Positions 39,355-49,761 of a DNA stretch of 64,000 nucleotides are shown piece by piece. The DNA comes from Poecilobothrus nobilitatus. Taxonomy: Eukaryota > Arthropoda > Insecta > Diptera > Dolichopodidae. The translations under genes and the position numbers were made by a program. Position 1 is the stretch's first letter. Every line of letters starts with the position of its first letter. Under the pieces are notes generated by a model. It did no database searches and had not been told where the DNA came from. It worked only from the letters and a program-made list of their open reading frames with translations. The stretch covers positions 3,782,001 through 3,846,000 of the forward strand of contig OX352773.1 of assembly GCA_947095535.1 (NCBI GenBank). The letters are read 5' to 3'.

Positions 39355-39795
39355 TCCTAAGGGAGGTGGGAATCTTCCAAAGACACCAAGAATTTCCCCT
39401 TGGTAGTGTCAGATTCTTACTGACTAAACCCACCTCCCCCTGTAGCCAATATAGTGGGATGAAACCCTTACCTGCGAACGAGGGAGTAGGGATAGGAAAA
39501 TGGATACGGAAACATTGAATTGGGAGTGGGACTGTAAGGAAACAATGAATCCGCCTATTATTATTATTTTGCTAACAGTGACTAAAGCCGTCACAACAGT
39601 TACAACATGTAGTAACTACATGAGGTAATTATTGAAGGCAACCCCCACTGTCACTGTACTATTATTGGTATTAGTATTCTTATTAATATTATTATTATTT
39701 TACTACAGAGTCAGCGCCATCAGTGGATTACAACGTGCAGCAGTATATAACACCTTACTTGCATGATATAACCAAAGATGGGTCTACTGTAGCAG

Positions 39796-39932
39796 CTATT
39801 ATTATTATTACTATTATTATTATTATAATTATTGTTTTTATTACTATTACTATTATTATTATTATTATTATTATTATAATTATAATTATTATTACTATTA
39901 TTATTATTATTACTATTATTATTATTGTTATT
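39796..39932. repeat. Imperfect (ATT)n microsatellite
   Basis: A long trinucleotide array with interspersed ACT, ATA and GTT variants. It encodes poly-Ile on the + strand in one frame. Confidence 0.9.
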
Positions 39933-40032
39933 ATTTTACTACATAGTCAGTGCCATCCGTGAATTACAACATGCAGCAGTATATAACACCTTACTTGCAT
40001 GATATAACCAAAGATGGCTCCACTGTAGCAGA

Positions 40033-40130
40033 TATTATTATTATAATTATTGTTATTATTATTACTATTATTATTATTATTATTATTATTAATATTATTT
40101 TTAATATTATTATTGTTATTATTACTACTA
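40033..40130. repeat. Imperfect (ATT)n microsatellite, second array
   Basis: Same structure as the array at 39796-39932 and placed at the same position relative to the duplicated block. Confidence 0.9.
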
Positions 40131-40285
40131 TTGATTATACGATATACATTTCTTCTTCCCATTAATCATCAAGATGAGAGGACATAACATCTAATTTTTA
40201 AAACAATGTATACATAAAATAAAATTAAGTAAATTCTATACATATAGACTACATTTATTTTAGTTTATTTGATAAGGACTTAGTA

Positions 40286-40296
40286 TTAATGAACTT
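40286..40296. repeat. Target-site duplication, left copy
   Basis: TTAATGAACTT, identical to 40494-40504, bracketing the SINE. Confidence 0.85.
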
Positions 40297-40493
40297 TTTT
40301 TTCTTTTTTTTTTAATGCATTTCACTGCCACATAAATGTGGACAGGAAATTACACAGCCATTCCTGTTCAGGCGTGGCTGTAAATATGGTAAGGGGGAAT
40401 AACTTTTACGACGTGTGTGGGATTCGAATCCACACTCCCTCGGTGTTTACAGCGTATTTTATACGCTCTGACCGACTAGGCCATCGAAACCCC
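40297..40493 (-). mobile_element. Complete tRNA-derived SINE with perfect TSD
   Basis: This is the reference copy of the family, 197 bp. On the minus strand it reads as follows. It starts GGGGTTTCGATGGCCTAG, with an A box over + strand 40471-40483. An anticodon-like stem GCGTAT/ATACGC follows, then GTAAACACCGAGGGAG. The B box GGATTCGAATCC (+ strand 40419-40432) lies inside a stem GTGTGG/CCACAC. An unrelated body (ACATTTATGTGGCAG near its end) leads to an A-rich tail. The long segment between anticodon stem and B box suggests a type II (Leu/Ser-like) tRNA ancestor, which is inference. The 11-bp direct repeat TTAATGAACTT on both sides shows LINE-style target-primed insertion and suggests this is one of the younger copies. 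The + strand frame across it (40338-40652) is a shadow. Confidence 0.9.
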
Positions 40494-40504
40494 TTAATGA
40501 ACTT
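40494..40504. repeat. Target-site duplication, right copy
   Basis: TTAATGAACTT, matching 40286-40296 exactly, next to the 5' (G-rich) end of the SINE. Confidence 0.85.
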
Positions 40505-43500
40505 ACATTCAAAGAATTGTTTATCAAGTATTAACTATTTTTTGACCGAGACTGTATCAAATATATATAATATATTATTACATAATTTAGTTTTCGAAAA
40601 GATTATTATTATTAAAATAAATACACCCATCAAGGTTTTCTTTACTTATTAAAATAAAAAAAAAAAAATATATTATATGTACATATATTATAAATATATA
40701 GCTGTTTATCTATGTATATACTTAAATACAAATTTACATTTATATACAATATACATAAAAAATATTTTAATTAAGTTAAAGTTTAAAAAACTTTTTAAGA
40801 GAATATTATTGAACTAAATGGATGTACCTAACCTACCAATGTACATATAAAAATAATATGGAAAGGTTTATCTATGAGATTTTTGTTTTTTTTTTTTAAT
40901 TTATATAAATGTGTATAAAAGTAAAAGAATATGAAATTTTATATTGTAATTCGCTGTTAGTTTATGATAAGTTCCACCTACTTTTATATTATTATTAAAT
41001 ATACTAAAATTTTATTCATTTATTTTAATACCTCTATACATTCTACAACCAACCCTCTCTCTTATAATAATTATATTATTTTTGTGTACCCGTTCAATAC
41101 TTTTGAAACCTCAAACATCCTATTTTGGGTTCCCTCATTTCACCTAACCAATAGTTTATTTGATTTTAATAATTTTTTTTTTTACGGTTTTGGAATCTAT
41201 TGTTTAAAATTTGTTGGTTTCGATAGATTTTATATTTTCATTAAATGGTTATTTACATACGTATATATAATGTTCGCAAAGTATACATAAGTATATATAA
41301 ATATGTAAATTATTTGATAGAAATATATATTTTCTATATGTTTTAGGACAAAATGTTGAGCACGTAGAAAAAATTTAAAGAACATTTAATTAGAGTTCGA
41401 AAATAATATTCGAAACACATGTCAATTTTATATTTTAATTCCATTTTTTTTTTTTTTTGTTTATTGTCCTAAATAAAAATTACAAGAAAGTTGTGTTTTA
41501 TAAAATAAGATACATAATGAATAATAAGAATAATATTATATATTTTTACATAATATATAATAAAGAATTTTATAAAATTTCATTACCATATCCAAATGAA
41601 CTCGCTAGAGATTTGCTAGTACATTTACTATACAGAGAGAACATCGCCGCCTAAAAAAATGAGTGACACTAATTTAGATCTAAGTAATTTAATTTAAAGC
41701 TAATATTAATTCTAACTTTCTGTATTATTTGGAAATAAATAAAAGCTCAAAGCAAGAGTATTAAGTAATTTAGTACGTAAGATTTAATAACTTATTATTA
41801 GTTTCTTTATTCAAGAAAGATTCATTAAATGAGAACAATAACAAGGAAAAGGCCAGTCTTTGAGTTATTGGGTGCAATATTGTAAACAAAAAAATAACTT
41901 TAACATGTTATTATTGTTTTTTTTATACAATTACCTTTACTGATGTTAGTTCAGTTATTTTGGTATTAGCTCTGGAAATCAAATATTGGTTTATAGCAAC
42001 CTACATCTTATACCTGTTGTATGGTAAGAAGAAATAATATAAATAAAAAATTTCTTATTGTATGCCATTTAAAAATAACATTTTATATCATGATTCATGA
42101 ATGCTATATAAGCAGTCATACCAGTTACTTGTCATTAACAGTACAGGTCCTCAACGAAAAAAATTTTAACAGTTTTCAAACTGAATTGAATATTCAATAT
42201 TTAATTTCTTAATTCGCCTTAACTCTTTTTAAAGAATTTTTAAGACAGGCCGCCCGCCGCCTTTCGTATTCTTAAAGGCAAACTTAAATTTTTTTTATTT
42301 GATAAAAAAAAGCATGTCCGATGCCTTTTTATTATTTTAAATCTTTACATAGCCTTTGAGATATCTCAAGATATTTCTTTTGCTACAATAATTAAAATAA
42401 AAAATCCTTTCCCAATCCTACCTGTTAAAAATGAATATATTGTTTCAAATGACGCACTTGGATTTTTAATATGAAATAAAATTAAAAAAAAAATAAATAT
42501 AATTTTAATAATACATATATGTACCTATATATTATCAAATTTATAAGTTGGTATATATTTATTATGTATACAATATCTTATATATATATATATATATATC
42601 TTTTTTATTGCATTATAAATAACAATATGTAAAACAAGTTCTTACAAGATCTTTATTTTAAAACATATAATTGTGTATATACATATATATTATATGCATA
42701 CATAGATGTATACATGTATATGTTTATATTTAAATAAATTAAAATTGATGGATTTTTATAAATCTGCATATCTAACCTACAATTTAACATATATATTTAA
42801 TATAATTTTTGATAATAGTTTCCAATACAATTAAATTTTCTTAAAAAAAAAGAAAAATCCCATTTAACATTTAAAAAAACTTAAAATAATAAAAAAAATA
42901 GGATACGATTTATCACTTTTATTTAAAAATTTTATTTATTAATAAATAGGTTCGACAATGTATAGAAGAATGAATTGTATAGAAGTTGATTTTATATTTG
43001 AACTGTCTATTTATTATATCTTTAATAATATTCATCTATATTACAGCCTTTTAGCCAACGGCTTATGAATCTCAAAAACAGAAGCATAGTTAGTGATATC
43101 CCATGAACGAGAATATGAGAAAATAAAAAAACCACCTTTATTAAATTTCTTGAACACTGTGCCCTAATACGGGACCAGTATTAGACCAGAAAGTAGATAT
43201 TATTAGCAACATTTATTGTGTTATAAAATAGGTTATTTATTCCAGACTTTAAATTTAATATTAAGCTTAACAAATAATTTTGTTTTTAGAAAATATTAAT
43301 TATTTTTAGCCAAGATATTATTTTTCACACTTTTATTTTTCAAAATAAAAACTCTAGTATAAAACAATTATTAAATTTGCAAATTTCTTAAGCTGTTTGA
43401 ATTTTGTTGAAATATCCCTGAAAACTATTCAATACTATTCAATAAAATTTTTCAGATTTTCCATCCTATATAGTTATATCTTTATAACAAAAATAATGTC

Positions 43501-45144
43501 ATATTCAAGCTCCTAATATGTATTGGTATATCCTTTTGACAAAATGTTTCAATACATCCAAAACTTTGTAATAATTCTCGCCTCTTTAGATCGATCCATT
43601 CAAAGTTCCCCTTCACCAGAATTTTATTATATTACAATATTGTTAATTGGGTTCATTTCGACCTGATCAGACCACAGGATAGTACATAACCTAATTTTCT
43701 ATATATATGAATAATATTTTTAGGAAAAAAAAAAATAAAGATATGGAAAACTTTTTTACTAGACGAAAGGAAAAACAAAAAAAAATTCAAAACTTAAAAA
43801 ATTTTCATTTCTAAGAAAATCTTAAACAATCAGGATATATTTTAATATAATTTGGAGAAATAAAAAACAAAAAAAATAAAAAACAAAAATTTAGAAGAAA
43901 ATTATATTAGGAAGAAATTTTCATCAAAATATCATATATATGTATATAGATTCATATTTATATATGTGTGAAGTGAATATATTTTATGCATACCTAAGTA
44001 AAAACCCTTTTTTCTACCTTTCTAAACATATTAAATAAAAAAAAAATTAAATTTATTGTTGAGAGTGGTGAGATGTCTTGTTCTTTTATAAAATTCTTCT
44101 CACCAGACCAAATAATTTTTACACATCAACATATACATATACAAATAACTGTATATATTATATTAGATTGGAAAATCAAAGAAAACTTTTCTTCAATTTC
44201 TTATTTTAAGAAGTTTTGTGTACTGTTTTTTTTTTTCTTTTGTAATATTATATAGAAAGAATTAAAAATCATTATCGAAAGTATGAGACAGAAAAATATT
44301 TTTTAGTGAAGGCTATGAAGGAAAAAATCTAAAACAATAGAAAAGAAATATTAATTTATAATAAGAATTGTATAAGTGTATATGTTGATGGGTGTTATGT
44401 TATTAGGGTTCAACAATTAAAATTTCCTAATTAATAAAATAACCAAATATGAAATATTATGTTAATTTAGGAAGAACAATCTTTTATTTTCTCGGCAGGT
44501 TATGCTACATTTTACTTATGGATCCTGAAAAGTCCTAAAACTCAAAAATATATCCAAAAAATAATTTTATGATCGTGATTTTTTATAATGAAAAAGATTT
44601 GATTTGATGTTCTGCCAACAATAAAATCTAATTTAATATCAAATTTAAAAGTCGATGTTCTGATACATAAGTTTAGCCGAATTTAGGAAATCAAGTTTTA
44701 TTTTTTTAAGTATTGAAGGCTTTGTTAAATTGAAGGTTTCAACACATTTTTGTGTAGTGCTCAATATATAAAATTTTGGGTTATCTTGATTAAGTATATG
44801 TTGATAAAAACTGAACGACTGTGGTTTTTCTAGTCATCTATCGCTTAAGTATGACCAAAGAAGAACAATGATTCAATCGCATATTTACAAAAGTGATAAT
44901 GGAAGACTATCCTATGATGATCTTGTTAAAACAGCTGAAAATTATTTGAAAATCTTTTACAATTATTTGTTAAGACAAAGGGGAGATAGAACTTCTAGAA
45001 GTAATTAATCTATATTAATATTCCAATCTGTGGAAAGAACGATAATTTTCTGGAACAGTGTTTTCTTTTTCTTTATTTCAATAATAAATTCCAAATAATA
45101 TTTTATAACATGTATATTAATAAATTTTAGTTTATTATATTTTG
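40505..45144. other. AT-rich non-coding stretch
   Basis: No gene recognised. The + strand frame 40964-41290 (108 codons, Phe/Ile/Tyr-rich) has no motif and matches what AT-rich DNA gives by chance. A (TA)n array lies at 42577-42598. A short G+C-rich patch (CCGCCCGCCGCC) occurs near 42248-42260 without obvious context. Confidence 0.6.
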
Positions 45145-45545
45145 GAGTGCCCATCTCATATATGCACTGGCATCCCATAATCTTTATTAGATTACGTGGA
45201 TAAAATGGAAAACCGCCTTATTGGTGATCCTATACTATATATACAGATAACATTTACTCCTCTTAAAATGCGTGTCAAAAAATATAGGACCATTATCTCT
45301 CAAGTAGATATTTTGTAAGTAATGACACTTGTTCTATTGAAATCAAATCAATAATACCTTCATTAAAACAATTCCAACATATTACTAAGAAGATTTAAGT
45401 GCTTATTTCGACATCGTGGAATTTCGTAAATAGTTTTCTGTGATATAGGCTTTCTATTCAATGTGTTCCAAACAGTTATAATTCTCGTGACTTTTTTTAA
45501 AAAATAGATGTAAGTAAAAATTTAATTTGTTTAATCTTTTAGACC
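45145..45545 (+). mobile_element. LINE reverse-transcriptase C-terminal fragment, degenerate
   Basis: From 45145 the + strand reads ECPSHICTGIP, a stop, then SLLDYVDKMENRLIGDPIL. This is the standard EYxSHIWxGAP, LLDxVQxRxIRLIGDP block order. After a frame change, 45327-45542 reads CSIEIKSIIPSLKQFQHIT. Several interrupted pieces follow, including WNFVNSF, VPNSYNSRDFF and KIDVSKNLI, matching the usual CSxEIxxxIPxLK, fFPxSYNLxxFKxxI ending. At least four stops interrupt it. Only the RT tail remains. It resembles the 18.9 kb fragment in motif content, so the two may be from related families. Confidence 0.7.
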
Positions 45546-45695
45546 TTTAGGCTTTTTGAGTTGATGAAAAGAGATTTAAGAGTTTTAAATAATATTGATT
45601 TAGCGGATGTATCAGGCTAAAGTAGTATTATTGTTTAACTTAAAAAGTTAAATATCAATAGTAGTCTTTAGGTAAGCCTTAGCAAATTTCTTATT
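45546..45695. other. Probable 3' flank of the LINE fragment
   Basis: No distinctive feature. It may include the LINE 3' UTR; no poly-A or tandem tail marks an end. Confidence 0.35.
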
Positions 45696-45825
45696 TAACC
45701 TAACTTCAACATATAACAGAATCTAAGTACTCTACAATGGGATCTTAAACAAATCGAAGTTAACCTAACCTCAACGTATGATAGAATCTAAGTACGCTAA
45801 AATGGGATCTTAAACTAATCGAAGT
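45696..45825. repeat. Tandem duplication, 2 x 65 bp
   Basis: Units at 45696-45760 and 45761-45825 share the order TAACCTAAC, TCAAC, AGAATCTAAGTAC, ATGGGATCTTAAAC and ATCGAAGT, with about seven differences. Exact period 65. No coding frame is preserved. Confidence 0.9.
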
Positions 45826-46760
45826 TTTTAATTTATCGGTAGAAATAAAATTAGTTCTGCAAACCCTGATCAAAATAAAAAAATTTAGTACTTTTTTTTT
45901 TAAAAAAATCATAAATTGTGGTGTACCTCTTCTACATTTTTATTATTACTTTTTATCTTTTGTAGTTTTTCTAACTAAAATATTTTATTTTTTTCTTTCC
46001 ATTGAAAAATTGAAAAAAAAAAATTTATTTCGACAAATTTTGTAAAAACTTTAAAACTTAATTAGTGTTCAATCAACAATTTAAATATAATATTTTTCTT
46101 TTACTTAACTTTAGTTTTATATATTTTTTTTTTTTTATTTTATTTGTTTTCTTATTGTTATTATTATTATTTTTTTTTTTATTAAATCAAATTCCAGGAT
46201 CTTTAGTAATGAAAAAAAACAATAATAAGAACAAGAACATAAAATTTTTCTAAGAAAATTGTAAGAAAAACAATCTAAGGTTTGTTACAAGGAAAACCAA
46301 CACCAACAACTAAAACAAAACAAAAACGTGTGGATTGCAAATATTTTATCAGAATTGTATTCAGAGATTTCCATGTCTGGTTTTTATGTTTCTAATAAAC
46401 AATTATTTCATTATAAACAATTATTAATAAAAATTCAAAAAAAAAAAAATGATAAAATTTAAATGAAAAGACTTCAATACTGGGTATGCCGAAAGAAAAT
46501 CAAAGATTAATAAAAGAAACAAGCGCTAAATATATAAATCTATACAAATATTATTACAGAATGAGTCAAATAAATAATTAAAATAAAATGATAATGGTGG
46601 TCCTTAAAAAATACCCTTAAAATTATAACACAACATAATTACATATAAATTCTAAATCATTAAAATATTGAAATTATAGGATATCCTTCGAATCTTAGAC
46701 CATAATCAAGTCAAGTATACAATAGATATTGAGATTCTACTTATACATATATCCTTTATG
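45826..46760. other. AT-rich non-coding stretch
   Basis: Poly-A, poly-T and TTATTATTA-like sequence. No gene. Confidence 0.6.
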
Positions 46761-46770
46761 ATTACAGGAT

Positions 46771-47557
46771 ATATCCTTTTTACCACATTTCCAAAAAAAT
46801 TTTTGAAAAAATGTGCTTATTAGTTTAACTCTGTCCGTCCCTCCGTCCGTCTGTTTACAAAACTTCTACACCGTTAAAGATAGAGAAAAAAAATTTTAAC
46901 CATAGGTAGGTCTCATAAAAAAAATAATTTTGTGGAACAACTTTTTCATGTAGCCCCCCCACATTACGGAGCTACAGCCCCTCAAACTTTGAAAAAGCCC
47001 TATTTTTAAATGCATATATCTTATGTTCTGCTAAAGATTTTTGCAATCTAAAACCGCCAGAAGATCGAAAATTGTATTATCTATATAAAATAATATCAAA
47101 ATTATGTAATATTTTGTAATTTTAGATTTAAATTTACCGTTATGTGAAAACCACATTTTGCATGAAATTTTTTTTTTCATAACTCCGGCACCCCTATAGA
47201 TAGGAACCTGAAATTTTGAGACAAGAAAGAACTTTTAGAATTAGTATAAGTTTTCTTAGAAAATTTTTTGGGGACACCCCAATTTTTAAGAGTTATTACG
47301 CCTCAAAAATTGAAAATTTGAGGCAAGACATGAAAATTAAAGGTTCAATAATATATTTTTACGTGTATTAACGGCTTTTCTTAGTTATATAGGATTCCGG
47401 ACTTACGGCCCCTCAAAATTTCAAAAATGTCCTATTTTCACATTTTTTCTTATATGAAATTTTCAAATTTTTGTGTAAGTCACACTTCTAAACAGTTTGT
47501 ATTGAGTTTTGGAAATGTGCGCTTTTAAAAACCGTTGGTTTACATTCTACCTTGTTT
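46771..47557 (+). mobile_element. (GTCY)n-centred interspersed repeat, copy 1 (mini-me/DINE-like)
   Basis: A short (GTCC/GTCT)n array at about 46833-46853 is followed by a long, moderately conserved body. Body segments include ACACCGTTAAAGATAGAG, TTTTTCATGTAGCCCC, GGAGCTACAGCCCCTCAAA and AAATTTACCGTTATGTGAAA. The same segments in the same order occur at 63588-64000, and in a more diverged form at 52959-53640. Repeats built around GTCY microsatellites are known from flies as mini-me elements, related to DINE-1/Helitron-type sequences; membership here is inference. The direct repeat ATTACAGGAT sits just outside both ends (46761-46770 and 47558-47567). There is no coding capacity. Confidence 0.7.
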
Positions 47558-47567
47558 ATTACAGGAT

Positions 47568-48593
47568 AACAAAAATATATACCTATTTATATGTTTTTTT
47601 TTTTATTTTCCAAAACCATATTTACTAAATCCCATGACACATTTAATTATTACAGATCCCTAACAAGGGTCCTGTTAAAATTCATTTAATACAACAAAAA
47701 AAAAAAAAAAAATAAATAAAAATAATATTAATAAAGCAAAATATTTAAAATTAAACTAAAATAATATTAAGAAATAATATTAAAAAGAAAAAAGGACGAC
47801 TTTATAAAACTTTTCAAAGCAATTTCTAATTTACTTTATATACCAACTCAATACTTGCACTTATACTGGTACTTTATTATATGCTTTCAACATAAACTTG
47901 TATATAAATAATTAAAACTTTATAGTGTTCATATTTATAAATAAAAATTGTATATACCTATATATATATATATATATAAAACTAAATTTTATCGAAAACT
48001 GACTGACCACTTTATAATAACAAAAAGAAGATAACATTTTTTATTTTTGTTTTAATTTTTTTTTTTTGTAAATTTGTTGTATATTATCCTTTTTATATAT
48101 TCGGGCCTAAACCTCAACCTATATTTATTATTAAGGAGAAAATATTTTATAATTTAAATTATCGAGTTGGAGTTGAATTACTTTTAACTTAAGAAGAAGG
48201 AACCTTCGTTCTTGTCCTATATTATGTATCTGAATAGGAAGGGGAGTAAAATAAATAAATGGTATAAATTATCTTATAAAAATTTATTAATGATATTTTA
48301 TTGTATACCATATAATGTATACATATATACTTTTAACATTTTGTAATCATTTTACTGAATTCATTAGATTTTTTCTGACTATCTCATTAGTTTTTTTTTT
48401 TTTAATTTAACCGTAAACTTCTGGCTAAAAAAAAAGCTTCAATTTCATTTTTGCTATAATTATTACAGAGGTTTTTTTTTCGATGGGGTTCTCTTATGTC
48501 TTGATTTTAAGGCTTTAAATTTCCTATTGTTCCAAGGCTTTAATTTTTATACTCCAAAGCATGAAGATTTTAATTCAAAACAAGTTAAACCTA
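47568..48593. other. AT-rich non-coding stretch
   Basis: Contains a (TA)n array at about 47956-47979. No gene was recognised. Confidence 0.6.
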
Positions 48594-48656
48594 TGCCTCA
48601 TGGTTAGGTCGCCAACCTTCCAATCGGAGGATTTTGAGTTCAAACTCGGGTCAGAT
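48594..48656 (+). pseudogene. tRNA-like relic
   Basis: TGCCTCATGGTTAGG (48594-48608) resembles the D-arm/A box. CCTTCCAATCGGAGG (48617-48631) folds into an anticodon-like arm with CCTT/GAGG stem and loop CCAATCG. GAGTTCAAACTCGGG (48636-48650) resembles the T-arm/B box. The spacing of the parts is right for a tRNA, but the acceptor stem is not paired, and U33 would be C. It is a decayed tRNA gene or SINE head, and it does not belong to the five-copy SINE family here. Confidence 0.5.
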
Positions 48657-48725
48657 CATATAATTAAAAAATATGTAGTAATTTTATATCATAATAATAT
48701 ATCCTTAATTATAATATAATTATTA

Positions 48726-48960
48726 ATAATAATAATAATAATAATGCTACAGTAGAGCTATTTTTCGTTACATCATGCAGGAAGGTGTTACGTATTACTG
48801 CATGTTGCAACTATTGATGGTTATAGCCAATATACAGCGTTAGCAGGTGGGGATTTCATCCCACTATATTGGCTAAAGGAGAAGGTAGGATTAGTGATAC
48901 TATAAGAAGGGGAAATTCTTGGTGTATCCCGGAAATTTCCACCTCATAATAGAATTCACA
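48726..48960 (-). repeat. Inverted relative of the 39.4-40.1 kb repeat
   Basis: Starts at an (AAT)n array (48726-48744), which is the complement of the (ATT)n tail at 39.8 kb. Read on the minus strand, it contains ACATGCAGTA, TAACACCTT, TGCATGATGTAACGAAAAAT, CTCTACTGTAGCA, GCCAATATAGTGGGATGAAA and ACACCAAGAATTTCCCCTT. All have counterparts in the same order at 39355-40032. This copy has only one of the duplicated blocks. The two loci are separate insertions of one unclassified repeat family. Confidence 0.8.
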
Positions 48961-49728
48961 TAATAGATGGTATTCTTTTCTAAAGGTGATTGTTTCGAAA
49001 CCAAGTATATATACCTAAAAAAAAGTGGTGGGTGTATAAATTGAAAACTTTTAAAAAAATTATACTAACGAATAATTACAGTTTTATTTAAGATTCAACG
49101 TGATTTCTTAGTCACGTAAATAATTTATTTTTTTTAATTATTTTGGATTTTTTTAATTTTCTTAATTTTCTTATTAATTTTTATGACATCTTGATTTCTT
49201 ATTTTTAAAGTATTTTTGTTTTAATAGATAAAAAACAATAATAAAAGTTTCAGTCTGAATTTAAATAAAATCTAGTATAACTTTTTAGTTTAAGAGAAGA
49301 TATTTTTACTTTAAATGAAAAAATGTTTACTTTAAATGAAGAAATTTTTACTTTAAGTGAAGACATTTATAATAAAAGTTAAAAAAAAAAATACATACAA
49401 TATACATAAATATTAGATACATAAATATCAGATCCTAATATATGTATATATATATTATCTATATATTATTACAAAAATAAAATATATGTAGCTATATTAA
49501 ATATTTATATAACATAAATTACTTCTTCAGTTAAAGTAAAAATGTTTTAACTACATATTTATCAAAACTATTTTGGATAAGTTTTATTACTATGTGATGT
49601 ATGGTTCGTAGGGGTATAAAAAATAAAAACAAATACATACACACATTTTATATTGTTATGTTATGTTTATGTTATTTTATGTGTATTCTGTTATGTTAAA
49701 ATACATAAACATAATAAAATAAACATAT
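48961..49728. other. AT-rich non-coding stretch
   Basis: Includes a small triplicated phrase around 49305-49365 (variants of TTTTTACTTTAAATGAAGAA). No gene. Confidence 0.6.
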
Positions 49729-49761
49729 TAAAACATACATACATACATACATACATACATA
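49729..49761. repeat. (ACAT)n microsatellite
   Basis: Eight tandem ACAT/CATA units without interruption. Confidence 0.9.

Larger units (their letters stand above)
39355..40140 (+). repeat. Interspersed repeat with duplicated block and (ATT)n arrays
   Basis: The left part (39355-39475) contains ACACCAAGAATTTCCCCTT and GCCAATATAGTGGGATGAAA. Both recur, inverted, at 48840-48945. Then a block of about 85 bp ending in CATGATATAACCAAAGATGG plus a CTGTAGCA end is present twice, at 39713-39795 and 39945-40032, at a period of about 231 bp with few differences. A worn third copy may lie at 39587-39670. Each block is followed by an imperfect (ATT)n array (39796-39932 and 40033-40130). The (ATT)n could be the expanded 3' tail of a retroposon. 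I do not recognise the family. Ile-rich and Asn-rich frames here are products of the array and not genes. Confidence 0.75.

Noticed and set aside
39723..40165. Frames with poly-Ile or poly-Asn tracts on either strand.
   Set aside because: Direct translations of the (ATT)n arrays, with methionines from the flanking repeated block.
40338..40652. 104-codon + strand frame.
   Set aside because: Its first half is antisense to the SINE; it shares a peptide with the frame at 23480-23686 only because both cross SINE copies.
40964..41290. 108-codon + strand frame rich in Phe, Ile and Tyr.
   Set aside because: The composition is what AT-rich DNA yields; no motif or plausible signal peptide arrangement, and no neighbouring exon or promoter signal.
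45755..45775. Telomere-like TAACCTAACC.
   Set aside because: Only two short occurrences, which come from the 65-bp tandem unit; no (TTAGG)n array exists.
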